Origin: Epiperipatus broadwayi
Taxonomy: Eukaryota; Onychophora; Udeonychophora; Euonychophora; Peripatidae
Reading direction: 5' to 3'
DNA length: 64,000 nucleotides
NCBI GenBank assembly: GCA_028023455.1
Contig: JAQFVV010000182.1
Span: 1,178,001-1,242,000, forward strand
The notes beneath the pieces were generated by a model. It worked only from the letters and a program-made list of their open reading frames with translations. It had not been told where the DNA came from and searched no databases. Position numbers and translations under genes: made by a program. The first letter of the stretch is position 1; every line of letters starts with the position of its first letter. Below are positions 36,801-50,179 of this stretch, piece by piece.

Positions 36801-36894
36801 TTTACAAACAGAGAAAGTCATATTTTAATTTAAATAACCAATAATACAATTATCAGAAAATCAGTCAGGATGTTACTCAAGAATAGACTTAATC
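33882..36894. other. AT-rich intergenic DNA
   Basis: No gene recognised. A purine run (GGGGGGAGGGGG) lies at 35750-35762. Short frames at 34567-34848 and 36586-36792 have no recognisable domain and sit in low-complexity DNA; not called. Confidence 0.5.
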
Positions 36895-37200
36895 ATACCT
36901 ATGTTCCATCATCAGATTTTCAATGAAATGGATGGCTGAAGAGTTGTGGGTTGGAGTAGTTTGAAGCATGTCCTTTAAAGTATGAAGATTGGCTATCTTA
37001 ATCTAAAGCTGAGCACTGATTGTATATATGTGTGGAGATAGTAATCTGGACCAACTAATAATTGCTGGTTTAGCATGAAATATGTATATTGGTGATTATT
37101 TATCTTTTCACCATGTGTATGATCAGGTGGGTCAGCAATATGAGATGACATGGAGAGCTGAGGGTCATGTGAAAGTTTGAGTTCAAATCCCTTATATATT
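36895..37200 (+). repeat. SINE-A copy, near full length
   Basis: Same block order as 14525-14850: TCCATCATCAGATTTTCA, GGATGGCTGAAGAGTTG, AGCTGAGCACTGATTGTATA, TCTGGACCAACTAATAATTG, and the clear box-B-like GAGTTCAAATCCCTT at about 37175-37190. Confidence 0.6.
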
Positions 37201-37254
37201 ACATTTATATGTACAGTGTATTAATAACAAGAGAATTTCATGTTCAAATAACGT

Positions 37255-37297
37255 GACAATTTTAAAAATTGTCAACGTGACAATTTTAAAAATTGTC
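37255..37297. repeat. Two tandem 19-bp palindromes
   Basis: GACAATTTTAAAAATTGTC occurs at 37255-37273 and again at 37279-37297. Each is a perfect palindrome around a central A, with a 24-bp period. Confidence 0.8.
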
Positions 37298-38078
37298 AAC
37301 TTTAGTATTAATAGTAGTGAAAATGATTTTGTATGTAATAATTACTTCTAAAGTATACAGATATTTATTTTTCTAATAATATGTTTAGAATGGAACACAC
37401 TTTTTAATGCAACTACCATTTTAACCCTGGAACAGAACTACTCATTGATCTATCTCTATTTTAACATTTTACATTCTAATCTGTAATGTATATAATCTGT
37501 GCATAAATAAATTCAGATTTTGTATAGAAAATGTTTTATTTAAACAAAAATGTTTATGACAATTAATCCATGCATTGTTCAAATATTCGCTAATAATAAA
37601 TAAATCACTGAAATTCACTTACAAATACTTTTATTTCTAATGGGTCAAAATTTCCTAATCTGATTAATAAATATATTAAAGGTTTTTTTTAAAAAAATTC
37701 AGTATTTAATAGTATTAATGTCATAATACTATTCAATAAAAAAAATAAAAGGTTTCTTTTTCAGAATTTTCTGAATATGCTTTTTGAAGCTTAAGCATTA
37801 ATATTACCATTGCACAAACTTCATTGACATCTTTAGAATTCCACGAATAAAAGCTACCAATTTAAAAAATTCAGTAAGTCCAACACTATGCAATCTCCTT
37901 TCATTCAATGATTTGTTCTTCCAAAACATTTGGAACTATCTGTTTTTCAATTAATTTTTGTTTTATGGAAAATGAATTTTGTTAAGAACAGCTATATTAA
38001 TTTTTAATTTTGATAGCTGTATATGTTTTCTGTCATCCTTAACAGTTTATATCAAGCAAAGTTCATATATTTACAGAC

Positions 38079-38079
<1 letters not shown>

Positions 38080-38136
<57 letters not shown>
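38080..38136. repeat. (AT)n tract
   Basis: Two abutting (AT)n runs. Confidence 0.9.
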
Positions 38137-38139
<3 letters not shown>

Positions 38140-38339
38140 AATGGGCACACACACTGTTACATTATTTATTTTAAAAATTAGACATTAAAAATAAAAGTTC
38201 GCAAATAAAAACTTCTTTTTTTAAGAATTAAAAATTGAAAGTTAAAAGTCATCTAAACTTTATATATATAAAATCACACAGATGAAAAATTAGTAAAAGA
38301 AAACTTTATTAAAAAAAGAAAAAGTTTTAACTACTTCCG

Positions 38340-38490
38340 GTTTGTCGGCGATGATTGCGCTCGTTAATGTTCGTTTGTTGAAGTTCGTTTTTCTGTTTGA
38401 AATTACGGAAAAACTATAAGGACTACGCATGCTCCTATACCATAATTCTCTTCGTCGTTTTTTCCTCTTTTCGTAGGTAGTCGCCATTTT
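38340..38490 (+). promoter_or_regulatory. CpG-bearing promoter-like region
   Basis: About ten CpG dinucleotides in 150 bp, against very few in neighbouring DNA (TTGTCGGCGATGATTGCGC; TTCGTCGTTTTTTCC). GTCGCCATTTTTC (38478-38490) resembles a reversed YY1 site (AAnATGGCG). It lies 125 bp before the frame at 38618 and may be its promoter. Confidence 0.35.
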
Positions 38491-38617
38491 TCTGTAAGTT
38501 AAAAAATAAAATTTTTATTAATTTTTTTGCGAATAAGGTCAATTTTTTTTAAATTTTTTTTCACAATTTGTTAGATTAACGGAAACAAAAGTACGCAAAA
38601 TAAATGAACGGGACATG

Positions 38618-39073
38618 ATGGCCTCTGATACGGATTATTCCAGCGGTGATGAATTTGTCCCATATAAGCCCTTTGACTCCGAGGATAGTGTTAGTTGTAG
38701 TGATCTTGAAGAATATTTTTCGTCATCAGAAGAAGAAACTCCTTTACCAGCCAAAAAAAAAAAAACTACGAGTGCTTTTCTGGATGATATCAATACACCA
38801 GGCCCGTCAACGAGTGTTCCCAACAATATCAATTGGCCAGGCCCTTCATCTAGTAACAGTAATCTGTGTCCGAACGTAACCTGCAAACCTGTGAATGTAG
38901 AGAATTTTACTAAAACTCCAGGTTCGAAGTTTTCTATAGTAGGTAAGTATTCAATTTTAGATTTTTTTTTAATGTTAATTGATAAAAAACTTTTATCAAC
39001 TATTATCGAAGAAATACTAATAAATATGCCACTCAAGAAAAATGACACTGATTTTTTACTCTGTGATAGGTAA
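38618..39073 (+). pseudogene. piggyBac-like transposase, N-terminal part only
   Basis: A 151-152-residue frame. The N-terminal 60 residues are Ser/Asp/Glu-rich (SDLEEYFSSSEEE), then a KKKK basic run and a Pro/Ser segment (GPSTSVPNN). The last 50 residues, SILDFFLMLIDKKLLSTIIE and onwards, resemble the first helix of the piggyBac transposase core (LDFF-x-x-F-x-D-x-x-L-x-x-I-V-x-E-T-N). An acidic, disordered N-terminus is normal for this family. The catalytic Asp residues that should follow are missing. An exact donor-like GTAAGT lies at 38943-38948, so exon-like use of the N-terminus is an alternative. I choose ATG 38618 over 38615, but either is possible. Confidence 0.5.
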
Positions 39074-40712
39074 TGTTTTTATTATTGTTTTTTTTTTGTT
39101 GGTTTGTTTTATCGACCAGCACAATGGATGAATGGTTGACACACTGATTCAAGACTATTTACAATTTAATTCCTCTCTAGCAAATTGATTGTATATAATG
39201 CAGTAATTTTTTTCTGTTTTTACTAATTTTTGTTTTACTAACATGGTTTTCATTGTTTTTGTTTTACTAATTTAGTTTTTATTTGTTGTTTTATTAACTT
39301 GTTTTTTTACTAACTTCATTTTATACTTTATAGGCATATGACTGCCTGATTGCCTTCCTTATTAGAATTTTGTTTCAGCTTCATTACTGATTACTTTTCC
39401 AATTGGTAAACAAGATCTGGCATGATGAAATATTTTGCATATTTGTATTAGCATATATGAACAGGTATGCTTCTCTGGAAGACGTATCTTGGAAGAGGTA
39501 GAATATAAACATTTTTTATATAAATATCTGCCATAGAACCTTTTTAGTAATCATTGTCTGCCTCTTGAAATGAGAAATTTGTAAATTGTTTTCTGTATTG
39601 GCAATGATTATTCAGTATGATGATGATGTTATAAACAAGGTTGGTTTATCCAAAGTCTAAAATCAAAATAGTGCATCTTGTTTAACAGGCTTTTGAGTTT
39701 TCCCATAACCATTAGCAGAACTTTCATGATTCATACATATACACCACTTTTATAATATACATATACCTGTACTATGATGATGATGATGACATTTTATTTT
39801 TTATTGTATTTATAATGGTAAGTAATAATTTTCCACTTCCTTCATTATTTTTATATTCTGTTAGAATTTTTATTTTTTTATTTTTTATCTTTTATTAGGG
39901 AGAACTCTTTTCTTCCAGGCGCCTTGACAATTTGCAACAGTTGGGGTAGAAGATAAAAATGAAGAACTCTTATAGGAACATTTTCGGACATTGTAAAGCT
40001 ATGGATTATCTCAGGTAAGACTTATTATATATCTTTAGAAAGATTTTTTTGTGAGGAATACAAAGAAATTATCACTAAAGATGTAATTTGCATTTTAATT
40101 AATGTTAATTTCCAAATTATGAACAAACAATAAAATAATAATTATTTCGGTTGTGAAAATTTCTTTTTTTCCTTATTTTTTATATAGTTATCACTATTTA
40201 TTTTATGCTTATTGTTTTCCTTAGTTTTTCTAGTTTCTAGCAATGTAATTGTTTTTGCTCTAACATAATTCAAACTGAAGTTATTGTGAAAATTGTGTAT
40301 CAGGCCAGTATTTTAAAAAGTTCAATATGGCGGCTTGAAGCTGAAGTAGTTAAAACTAAATTTTCAACAAAAACTTAAAAAGATTTAAAGATAAAAATAT
40401 ATCTTTAAGAATGTACAAATTTAATTAATGCTATTGTGTAAAATGGAAATGATTATTTTAATTAGTTAAAAGTAAACTAGCCCTTGGGCATCTCAAAATG
40501 TATAAGTAAAGGTCATATAGAAGAGAAAAACAATAGAAACTAATAGCCAATAAAAGAAATCTCTCAGGAAATGGACCTCATTGAGAGAATCATCATCATC
40601 ATGATGTAGTGTCCACTCGATCCGAAAGTTTGCTATAAAAGGAAACGTTTGGAAAAAAGAGATGTGAAAGAAGAGATGCTATATGTGTTAGTGCAGAGTG
40701 AGAGTTGAAGGA

Positions 40713-40747
40713 GAAGGGATTGAAAAGATGCACTCTTCAATCCCTTC
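40713..40747 (+). other. Perfect 12-bp hairpin followed by T-run
   Basis: GAAGGGATTGAA (40713-40724) and TTCAATCCCTTC (40736-40747) pair perfectly around an 11-nt loop. A run of twelve T follows at 40750-40761. The layout resembles an RNA polymerase III-type or small-RNA 3' end, but no promoter is evident. Confidence 0.4.
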
Positions 40748-40800
40748 AGTTTTTTTTTTTACAGAGAAAGAGAAATGACCAATCATTTCTCCATATTGCA

Positions 40801-40931
40801 GACTATAGAACATCAGGGCTTGGAAATAAAATATCAGCTAAAGTAAAGGACCTCCAGATGAATCAATAAAACAGCCAGCAGCATACTGGACTCCCCAGGA
40901 CATCAGGACAATTAACACTGGATTCCAAATG
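40801..40931 (+). other. Exon-like segment, non-coding or short
   Basis: Bounded by an acceptor-like CTCCATATTGCAG (ending about 40800) and a donor-like ATGGTAAGC (about 40929-40937). It is less AT-rich than its flanks (GACTCCCCAGGACATCAGG) and has stops in all frames I checked. Possibly an exon of a long non-coding transcript. Confidence 0.25.
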
Positions 40932-40937
40932 GTAAGC

Positions 40938-42357
40938 AACTGTTAAAGATGTTTTAAAACCATAAAAACTATATATATAACTAATGAACATTAATTCTAA
41001 AACTTTTCCAGTATTTGAAAACTGTAAGAATTCTAAATTTTAAACTTTTCAATATTTAAATAGAAATAGAATTTCCTATCTGACTAAATTTATTAATAAT
41101 TATTTTTATTGAATGTATTTTTTTTAAAAAATAATTTCCATTAATTTTTTTTTTTTTTTCATTCTTTTAAGTTTTTATTATGATTTTTTTTTTCTGTTAA
41201 ATAAACTTTAAATTAATAAATGTTAAATTTAAGTCGGGCATGAATGGCTGCATAGATTTGTAAAGTTATATTAGTTCAATTAAGGGAGGGTTAATCTTAG
41301 GTTATTTGTTTCATAGTTAAATTGGGTTAATCAATTGGATGTATTGGTGTAATTAGTAAATGTAGCATGAAGATCTGCTACATGCAGGATCACATTATAC
41401 ACCGCACTTGGGCAATATAAGTCCCATTTCATACTGACCATCGGAAGCAGACGTATTCCCTGCTCCTTGGATCACCCCTTTAGCCTATGGAATGGGATAG
41501 TAAGATGGCAAAAAGGACCACAATCCCTTCCTATGGAGTTTTCTATTGTTCTTCTTGCCAGACAGATGTAACATTCCTGTACTGGATGAGAGATGAGAGA
41601 CAATTTTTTATCTATAACCATGCTGTTCAGATGTGCATTCCTGACAGTATGGTATTTGTGCTGACGTATTCATGCTGCATTGAATACATCGATATATCAG
41701 ATAGAATGGTGTTGGTTTGACTGTAAACTTTTGGCCTAAGGTTAAATAAGGGATAGAATTTTTTTTTTTCAAATGCAATCTATGTAGTCTATCCATACTC
41801 GACATTAATAAAATATTAAATTCATCTGTGCAAACTTCTAAAATAAAAGTTAAATTGTAAATTAAAATCTAAAGTAAAGCTATAATGTTTTATAAAAAAA
41901 ATTATACTAAAATAATAATTCTAAATTTTATATATGTTTAATAAATGTTTGTGTGTGTTATTACTGGCAGTGGCTTCTTTTATTTTATTTTTTTAATATT
42001 GAAAATATATTTTAATAAGAATTTATATTTTATAAATCTCTGTGTCTCACTGAGCTAGTGGCATGGGCTGATGGTTGGAATAAAACATATGTAAAAATTA
42101 GATCTTAACAGCGTGTATGTGCCTACTATATAAATTTTCCAGGTGCAAATAGCTTGGTGGTGCCCTGTACAGCAGATATGGAAGACTCCACTATCACCCT
42201 GTTATAATATATATACCTTTACTATAAAAAGAGTTGCCTAACATATTGAGAGTGTTGGTGTTTGTTATTGATATCAGTATTGTCTAAGTGTTGATTGTTT
42301 TCATGTATATATAATATTTAAATATAAGCATTTTGTCTATACTAAACTTAACAACTA
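40938..42357. other. AT-rich DNA with one GC-richer patch
   Basis: 41385-41720 is less AT-rich than its surroundings and holds a 77-residue frame (41487-41720; contains FYCSSCQTDVTFLYW). I do not recognise it, and no splice context is convincing. The rest is AT-rich. Confidence 0.4.
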
Positions 42358-42580
42358 GAAGGGATTTGAACTCAGACTTTCAAGCTCCCTACACATAGGC
42401 ACTCCATCTTATACAACTGATACACATGACCAGATATATGTGAAAAAGATGAATGATCTCCAATATATGTGTTTTGTGCTAAACCAGCACTCATTATTTG
42501 ATCCAGATAATTATCTTCCATACATATATGTAATCAGTGCTAAGTTTATAAACTGAACACTGATTATAAACTAAGTGCTG
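42358..42580 (-). repeat. SINE-A copy, minus strand
   Basis: AAGGGATTTGAACTCAGACT (box B side), CATCTTATACAACTGATACA, AACCAGCACTCATTATTTGA and TAATCAGTGCTAAG mirror the SINE-A blocks. Confidence 0.6.
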
Positions 42581-45539
<2,959 letters not shown>

Positions 45540-46141
45540 TATTCTCTGAATGTTTCACATGTTGATTTTTCTTACTGCCACTACATTTTTGCATCCTTCT
45601 GCTGTGATAGAGCTGCATATGATTCTTTTATTCAAGTCATCTGTAAGAATTTTTAATGGGGCTGATTGATTTGTTACAATGTTTATTATATAAGATATAA
45701 TGTTTACAAATGTTATCCAGGTTTGAACTGGATTCATTTCAAAGTCTCTAATTTTGAATAGTAGTATGTATATTTTTGAAAATAGATGTTCCATTGTGTT
45801 ACTGAGTAGAAGTATTCTAATGGTTTTACTAATTGCTATTAATGGTTTGTGTATAAAATCATTTTTTAGAGTCACTAATGATTGTAGTATGGTCTGAAAA
45901 GGATATGTTTATCAGTAATAAGCCCATCATAGGGTGCAATTGAGTTCTGTGGCAGAAACCCTTCTTCTGTCATAAATGGAAGTGTAACCATTTTATTACA
46001 AATTTGTTTTATGTCATGTTGAAGTCCCCAATCAATATTATAGGATGAATTGAGGATGCAAATTTTGCATTTAGTGTATTTATTAATGTATAGATTATTT
46101 TATTATCTGGTGGGATGTAAATGAATATAATATTAAGTATT

Positions 46142-46480
46142 TTATAAAGAGCTCACAAATAAGCTCTTAACAAGCTTTGCAGAATATCCTCAACCCCAGA
46201 TCAATTTTTCCTACTGGCTTCATCAGTGAGGTTCCAGGATATTCAAGCATTAGATTTAAAAATACTAAGACAAGCTCATGTGAGCTCTTTATAAAACATT
46301 TGTAATACTATGATTATGAAGCAACAAGGGCTCTGAAGGTCCATAGCCTATAGAAATTATAATATAAAAAAGCCTCAATGCAGCAGCGTATTATTAATTA
46401 CAAAGTAAAGATGAAATAAAATGTATTACAATACAATCTTGTTTAAATTGGATCATGTGACATCTGGTTTGATTTATTTG
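46142..46480 (-). mobile_element. Small insertion with 14-bp target-site duplication and hammerhead-like motif
   Basis: Flanked by exact TAATATTAAGTATT (46128-46141 and 46481-46494), it interrupts the LINE B endonuclease. The left part is a foldback with perfect 17-bp arms, TTTATAAAGAGCTCACA (46141-46157) and its complement (46279-46295). Between the arms, the minus strand reads CTGATGAAG with a decayed stem (46182-46244). The right part (46296-46480) is AT-rich with GGGCTCTGAAGGTCCATAGC. There is no coding sequence. Confidence 0.6.
46182..46244 (-). ncRNA. Hammerhead-like motif, decayed
   Basis: On the minus strand the outer stem pairs GAATAT with ATATTC and CCTCA with TGAGG. Inside lies CTGATGA, an extra A, G, the stem CC-AGTA-GG, and AAAAA where GAAA is expected. 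The outer stem corresponds in position to hammerhead stem I. Missing core bases make activity unlikely. Confidence 0.35.
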
Positions 46481-46830
46481 TAATATTAAGTATTAAAGAC
46501 TTATGATATAATGTTACTATTAGCATGTGTGTATCTATATATATAATTTTAAATGATTTAAATTGATAGTTTTTTATTAATTATAATTCCCATCCCTACT
46601 GAGAGTGAAAAGGCTACTTTGGAGAAAGCTGAATATCCATGACTAATAAGTTATGTTGATGGATCTATTTGTGATCTATTATAAATTTTAGTTTCGCTTA
46701 ATCCTATTACTTGTGGTTGGATAGTATTCATCCATTTTTTTAATTCATACTTTTTTTATTGAGTTTAAACATGAACATTTAAAGAATCTATCTTTATTTT
46801 CATGTTTGTATTTATTTACTGTGTGAATTA

Positions 46831-48250
46831 AATCTTTTAATTTTATTTTCTTGGCCAGTTTATTTTAATTTCATTCTATTACTATCAGTTTATCTGGTTT
46901 CCCTTATGCGACTACTTTTCAGTCATAGAACTGTTATATTTTAAACATAATACACTTACCTTGTCCATAGTGTCAGCCTTTTCATTTATTGAAACTTCTG
47001 TATTAGTATCTATGGCGTCCTTTATAAGGGTTTTAACTTTTTTGTTGTAATCAACAAATAGTGGTAAATCATCTTCATCTAATTCAGATTTTTCCAAATC
47101 AGGTTTTCTACTATGTTTTTGGAGTGGTGGACATCTGGGTTTTTATTTAAATGAGGTATTATTTATTTTTGAATCTTCTTGTTGAGGAGTCAATATTAAT
47201 GTGTTTAATATATCCTCTGGGGTTTTATTAATGATTAACACTGAAGGATGAATATAGTCATTTGTTTCCATTATTTCTCTGTTTTTTTTAGATGCTTCTG
47301 TTCATTTATTTTGTGTGTGTTGTGTTGTATCCACTTGCTCATTAATTTGAATTTTTGTTTTACCCTGGACTAACAAATCTATCCCATGTTATGTATTATC
47401 TATTTTTTCTGTGTTGAGAAACTTACATTAATGAGTTGCTGTTGCTCTCAGCTTACAGTGTTGGCATTTTAGTTTTGGACACTCACTGAATATGTGTTCC
47501 TTTTCTTCGCAATTACAGTTTTGTCCCATAAATTATTAAAATAAGAGTCATTTCTTGGTATGTTACAAGTGTTTGAATATCATTTGGGCTTATGTTTTTA
47601 TTTAAACATACTTTAAATTGGTAGCTATTACTTAAAATCAGTACTGGGGTGTTTTTTAAATACATGTGTTGGAAACTGATTACTTCTCCAAAAACTGTAT
47701 TCATTTTTTGCAATTGGTAATATTGTAATTTAAATGAGTGTTTTTTATTACTCCATTAACAATATTTTCTCTATCTGGATTTACTTTGATTAGCACAAAT
47801 TTACATAGTGTTTTGAATTTTTTTCAAATCTCTCTTTTTGTTTTTTATTATAAAATTCCACTACAATATATCTATGATTTCTATGGTTGGCAATTTGAAA
47901 TATGAAATCCCATAGGTTATTTTTACTAATTTCTTCATATAATATATGTTTAGGAAATCTATATAAGGTGCAGTTTATATCTGTGATTGCTTGTACAATT
48001 GATCGACTAGTAAAAAACTGCTTGAAGGAGAAAAATAAATCTCATGGGATGGTTGAGTTGAAAACTTCTGCTGTTTTATTTAGGCTTTCTTCTGTCCAGT
48101 TTCTGAAAGCATATCTAGTTTAATTACATCAATAACAGTCAATTTATGAAATTTTGGATTCTGCACTGTCTTCTTACCATTATCATTATTTACATTATTT
48201 ATTTTCTCACTGCCTTTTTCCTCTTGATTTTTTTGACTTGTTCTTGGCAT
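46831..48250 (-). pseudogene. L1/Tx1-type LINE ORF1 (LINE B)
   Basis: The minus-strand translation begins MPRTSQKNQEEKGSEKINN near 48250 and runs through broken frames to KYNSSMTEK near 46912. A Cys/His knuckle region at about 47440-47520 reads NCNCEEKEHIFSECP followed by CQHCK, the zinc-knuckle pattern of Tx1/L1-like ORF1 proteins, which bind LINE RNA. It lies directly upstream of the endonuclease of the same LINE. Frames at 47513-47713 and 46912-47097 are pieces of it. Confidence 0.6.
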
Positions 48251-48531
48251 TTTGATTGCTTCTGCATATGATCATAAATTATACATATATTCACACATGG
48301 CAATCATGCCATTTTCCATGCTTGTTTTTATCTGTAAATTAACAACCAAAAATCTCTTGTGGGTAGTTTTGAATTTTATATAAAATCGTATCCATTTTTA
48401 ATCACTTCACTATTATTATTAATACTCCTTAGTTTTTGGATTAATCCAATGGCTTGTTTAGGGGGGAAACTAAAGTGAAATTTCACTGTAAATTGTGCTC
48501 TCTTATTAAATTGGTGCATGCGCTCTGTCTA

Positions 48532-48580
48532 TATTATTATTATTATTATTATTATTATTTTTTTTTTTTTTTTTTTTTTA

Positions 48581-48667
<87 letters not shown>

Positions 48668-48684
48668 CATCATCATCATCATCT
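48532..48684. repeat. (TTA)n-T(n)-(TTA)n-(TCA)n tract, 3' tail of LINE A
   Basis: Read on the minus strand this is (GAT)n followed by (AAT)n and A-runs directly after LINE A. The minus-strand order LINE-GAT-AAT fits a simple-repeat 3' tail that later expanded. Confidence 0.85.
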
Positions 48685-50042
48685 TTCAAAAGGACTTTAT
48701 TGCATATAACAAGAAAAAAGGTTACATTAAATAACTATTTTACCACATGCAAATGAATTAAAGTTAACATAAACAAATTGAAAATTGTGATTTGCAGGGG
48801 CGGGGACAACAAAAACAAAGGATAGGTATGTGGTTTATAAATTTGAGTTTACATTTTTCTACATGCATATCCAGTCACTTTTATACACTGACAAAGCTCT
48901 TAGTTTTCTCTTTTATTAATCTCTTTTCATGCTATAGTTTTGAGCATTGTTGCAATGTGGACCAAGTGGCTATGTACATCTCTTGGACTACAATTTTTTC
49001 ATCCCTTAAGTGAAGTAGTTCTATTTTGTTCCAGAATGTATTTGGATGTCTTCTTGGATTATTGCTGTACATGAATGAGCATCTTGTACACTATAATGTA
49101 AAAGTACTTGCTCAAATATGTGGATAGCTACCTTTAACATATTTATTGAAAAAAAGTTTGAATGCCATAATTTCTTTGTTTGTATAATGATGGCATGAAT
49201 GTGTGAATATAATCAAATGCAGACCAGGTAAAAAAATGTTCTTGAGTCTCAGTATCTCTATGATATAACTAGCATATGTCTTCTATATTTATGCAATGCC
49301 TTCTGTATTTATAAAAGTGTAATGTTGATAGTGCTTCAAGATTTAATTTGAACAGAAAATCATAATATTTGGGTTCTAATGACCAGAATTTGAATTTTCA
49401 GGTGAGTTATCTATTGTTAATATTTAGAATTGGTCTTTTATCATTTAACACAAAGGGAGAGCAAATTATCTGGTATATATTCCATTGTTTAAATTTATCT
49501 TGAGGTGGTGAATTATTAAAGTTTGTAATGCTGAGAATTAATGTAAACAAGATTTTCCAATATCCATTGAGTGGTAGTGGCTTATCTGTTGGGAGCACAT
49601 TTGAATGTTAAAAATATTTATTGAATGTGGTCCCAAATCATTTTGTATTAGAGAAACTTGAATACATTTTAGTGAAATTGAAACAATCTTTTTTCCCACA
49701 GCAATTTTCTACATAGTGAATTTATTTCACTAGTAAAAGATTTAGTATATAGTATTATTGGACAATAGTATGTCATTTGAGTCATAATTAATAGATTAAG
49801 TGGATATTTTTGAGTACAATGATAAGTAAGATTTTGAAAGTGAATCAATTATATTTTCAATTTTATTTTTAATTTTGTCTTGTATTTGTCAATAAATTTC
49901 TAGATTGCTCAAATAGAAGAATCCACAAAAGAGCTAGGTTTTTTTTTTAAATGGTGAGTATGAAATTGTCCTGTATAAATTGACCAAGCACAAGATTTAT
50001 CCATGTTAAACTGCAGCTTGTATTTGTTAGTGTATGAATTAA

Positions 50043-50056
50043 GAATTTTTAATAGA
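50043..50056. repeat. 14-bp target-site duplication, left
   Basis: GAATTTTTAATAGA, repeated exactly at 50180-50193. Confidence 0.75.
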
Positions 50057-50179
50057 TATATATTATTTTTTTATAATACTTCACTCATATACACTTTAAT
50101 GCAATTAATTTTCTTAAAAACTTCTTTATTTTCTTACAGTTTCGACTGTCCAGCAGTCTTCTTCAGAGCTACAAGATTT
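50057..50179 (-). mobile_element. 123-bp insertion with hammerhead-like motif (probable truncated Penelope 3' end)
   Basis: Inserted in LINE A between exact 14-bp repeats. On the minus strand, after AAATCTTGTAGCT, the motif CTGAAGA-A-GACTG-CTGGA-CAGTC-GAAAC lies at 50139-50166. An AT-rich stretch with AATAAA follows, ending in A/T runs. The layout (motif, then about 70-90 bp AT-rich, then end) matches the 3' ends of the Penelope-like copies at 9005-9090 and 12473-12555. A 5'-truncated copy carrying only the last 123 bp is the simplest reading. Confidence 0.6.
50139..50166 (-). ncRNA. Hammerhead-like motif, best preserved copy
   Basis: CTGAAGA fits the core CUGANGA. GACTG/CAGTC is a perfect 5-bp stem with loop CTGGA, and GAAA follows. 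One extra A separates the core from the stem, and stems I and III are weak. Hammerhead origin is likely, activity doubtful. Confidence 0.45.

Larger units (their letters stand above)
38331..40349 (+). mobile_element. piggyBac-like element, internally decayed
   Basis: Bounded by TTAA on both sides (38327-38330; 40350-40353), the piggyBac target-site signature. The two ends are the inverted repeat CTACTTC / GAAGTAG (38331-38337; 40343-40349). Outside the TTAA the flanks also mirror (AGTT / AACT). Inside is a frame whose end resembles the start of a piggyBac transposase core. The inverted repeat is short, so the boundaries are tentative. Confidence 0.45.
45540..46830 (-). pseudogene. L1/Tx1-type LINE endonuclease domain (LINE B), split by an insertion
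   Basis: Minus-strand translation shows apurinic-endonuclease-like blocks: WMNTIQPQVIGLSETKIYN (about 46670-46730), then HGYSAFSKVAFSLS and GMGIIINKKLSI. After the insertion at 46142-46480 it continues with NIIFIYIPPDNK (about 46085-46125), DWGLQHD and a SDHTTI-like block near 45880. The endonuclease/phosphatase fold nicks target DNA in LINE retrotransposition. Many stops are present. The open frame at 45555-45875 lies in the linker towards RT. Confidence 0.65.

Noticed and set aside
38635-39048. Minus-strand frame opposite the piggyBac-like frame
   Set aside because: Antisense shadow with low-complexity runs.
48454-48709. Frames rich in Tyr, Phe, Ile and His
   Set aside because: Simple-repeat translation of the LINE A tail.
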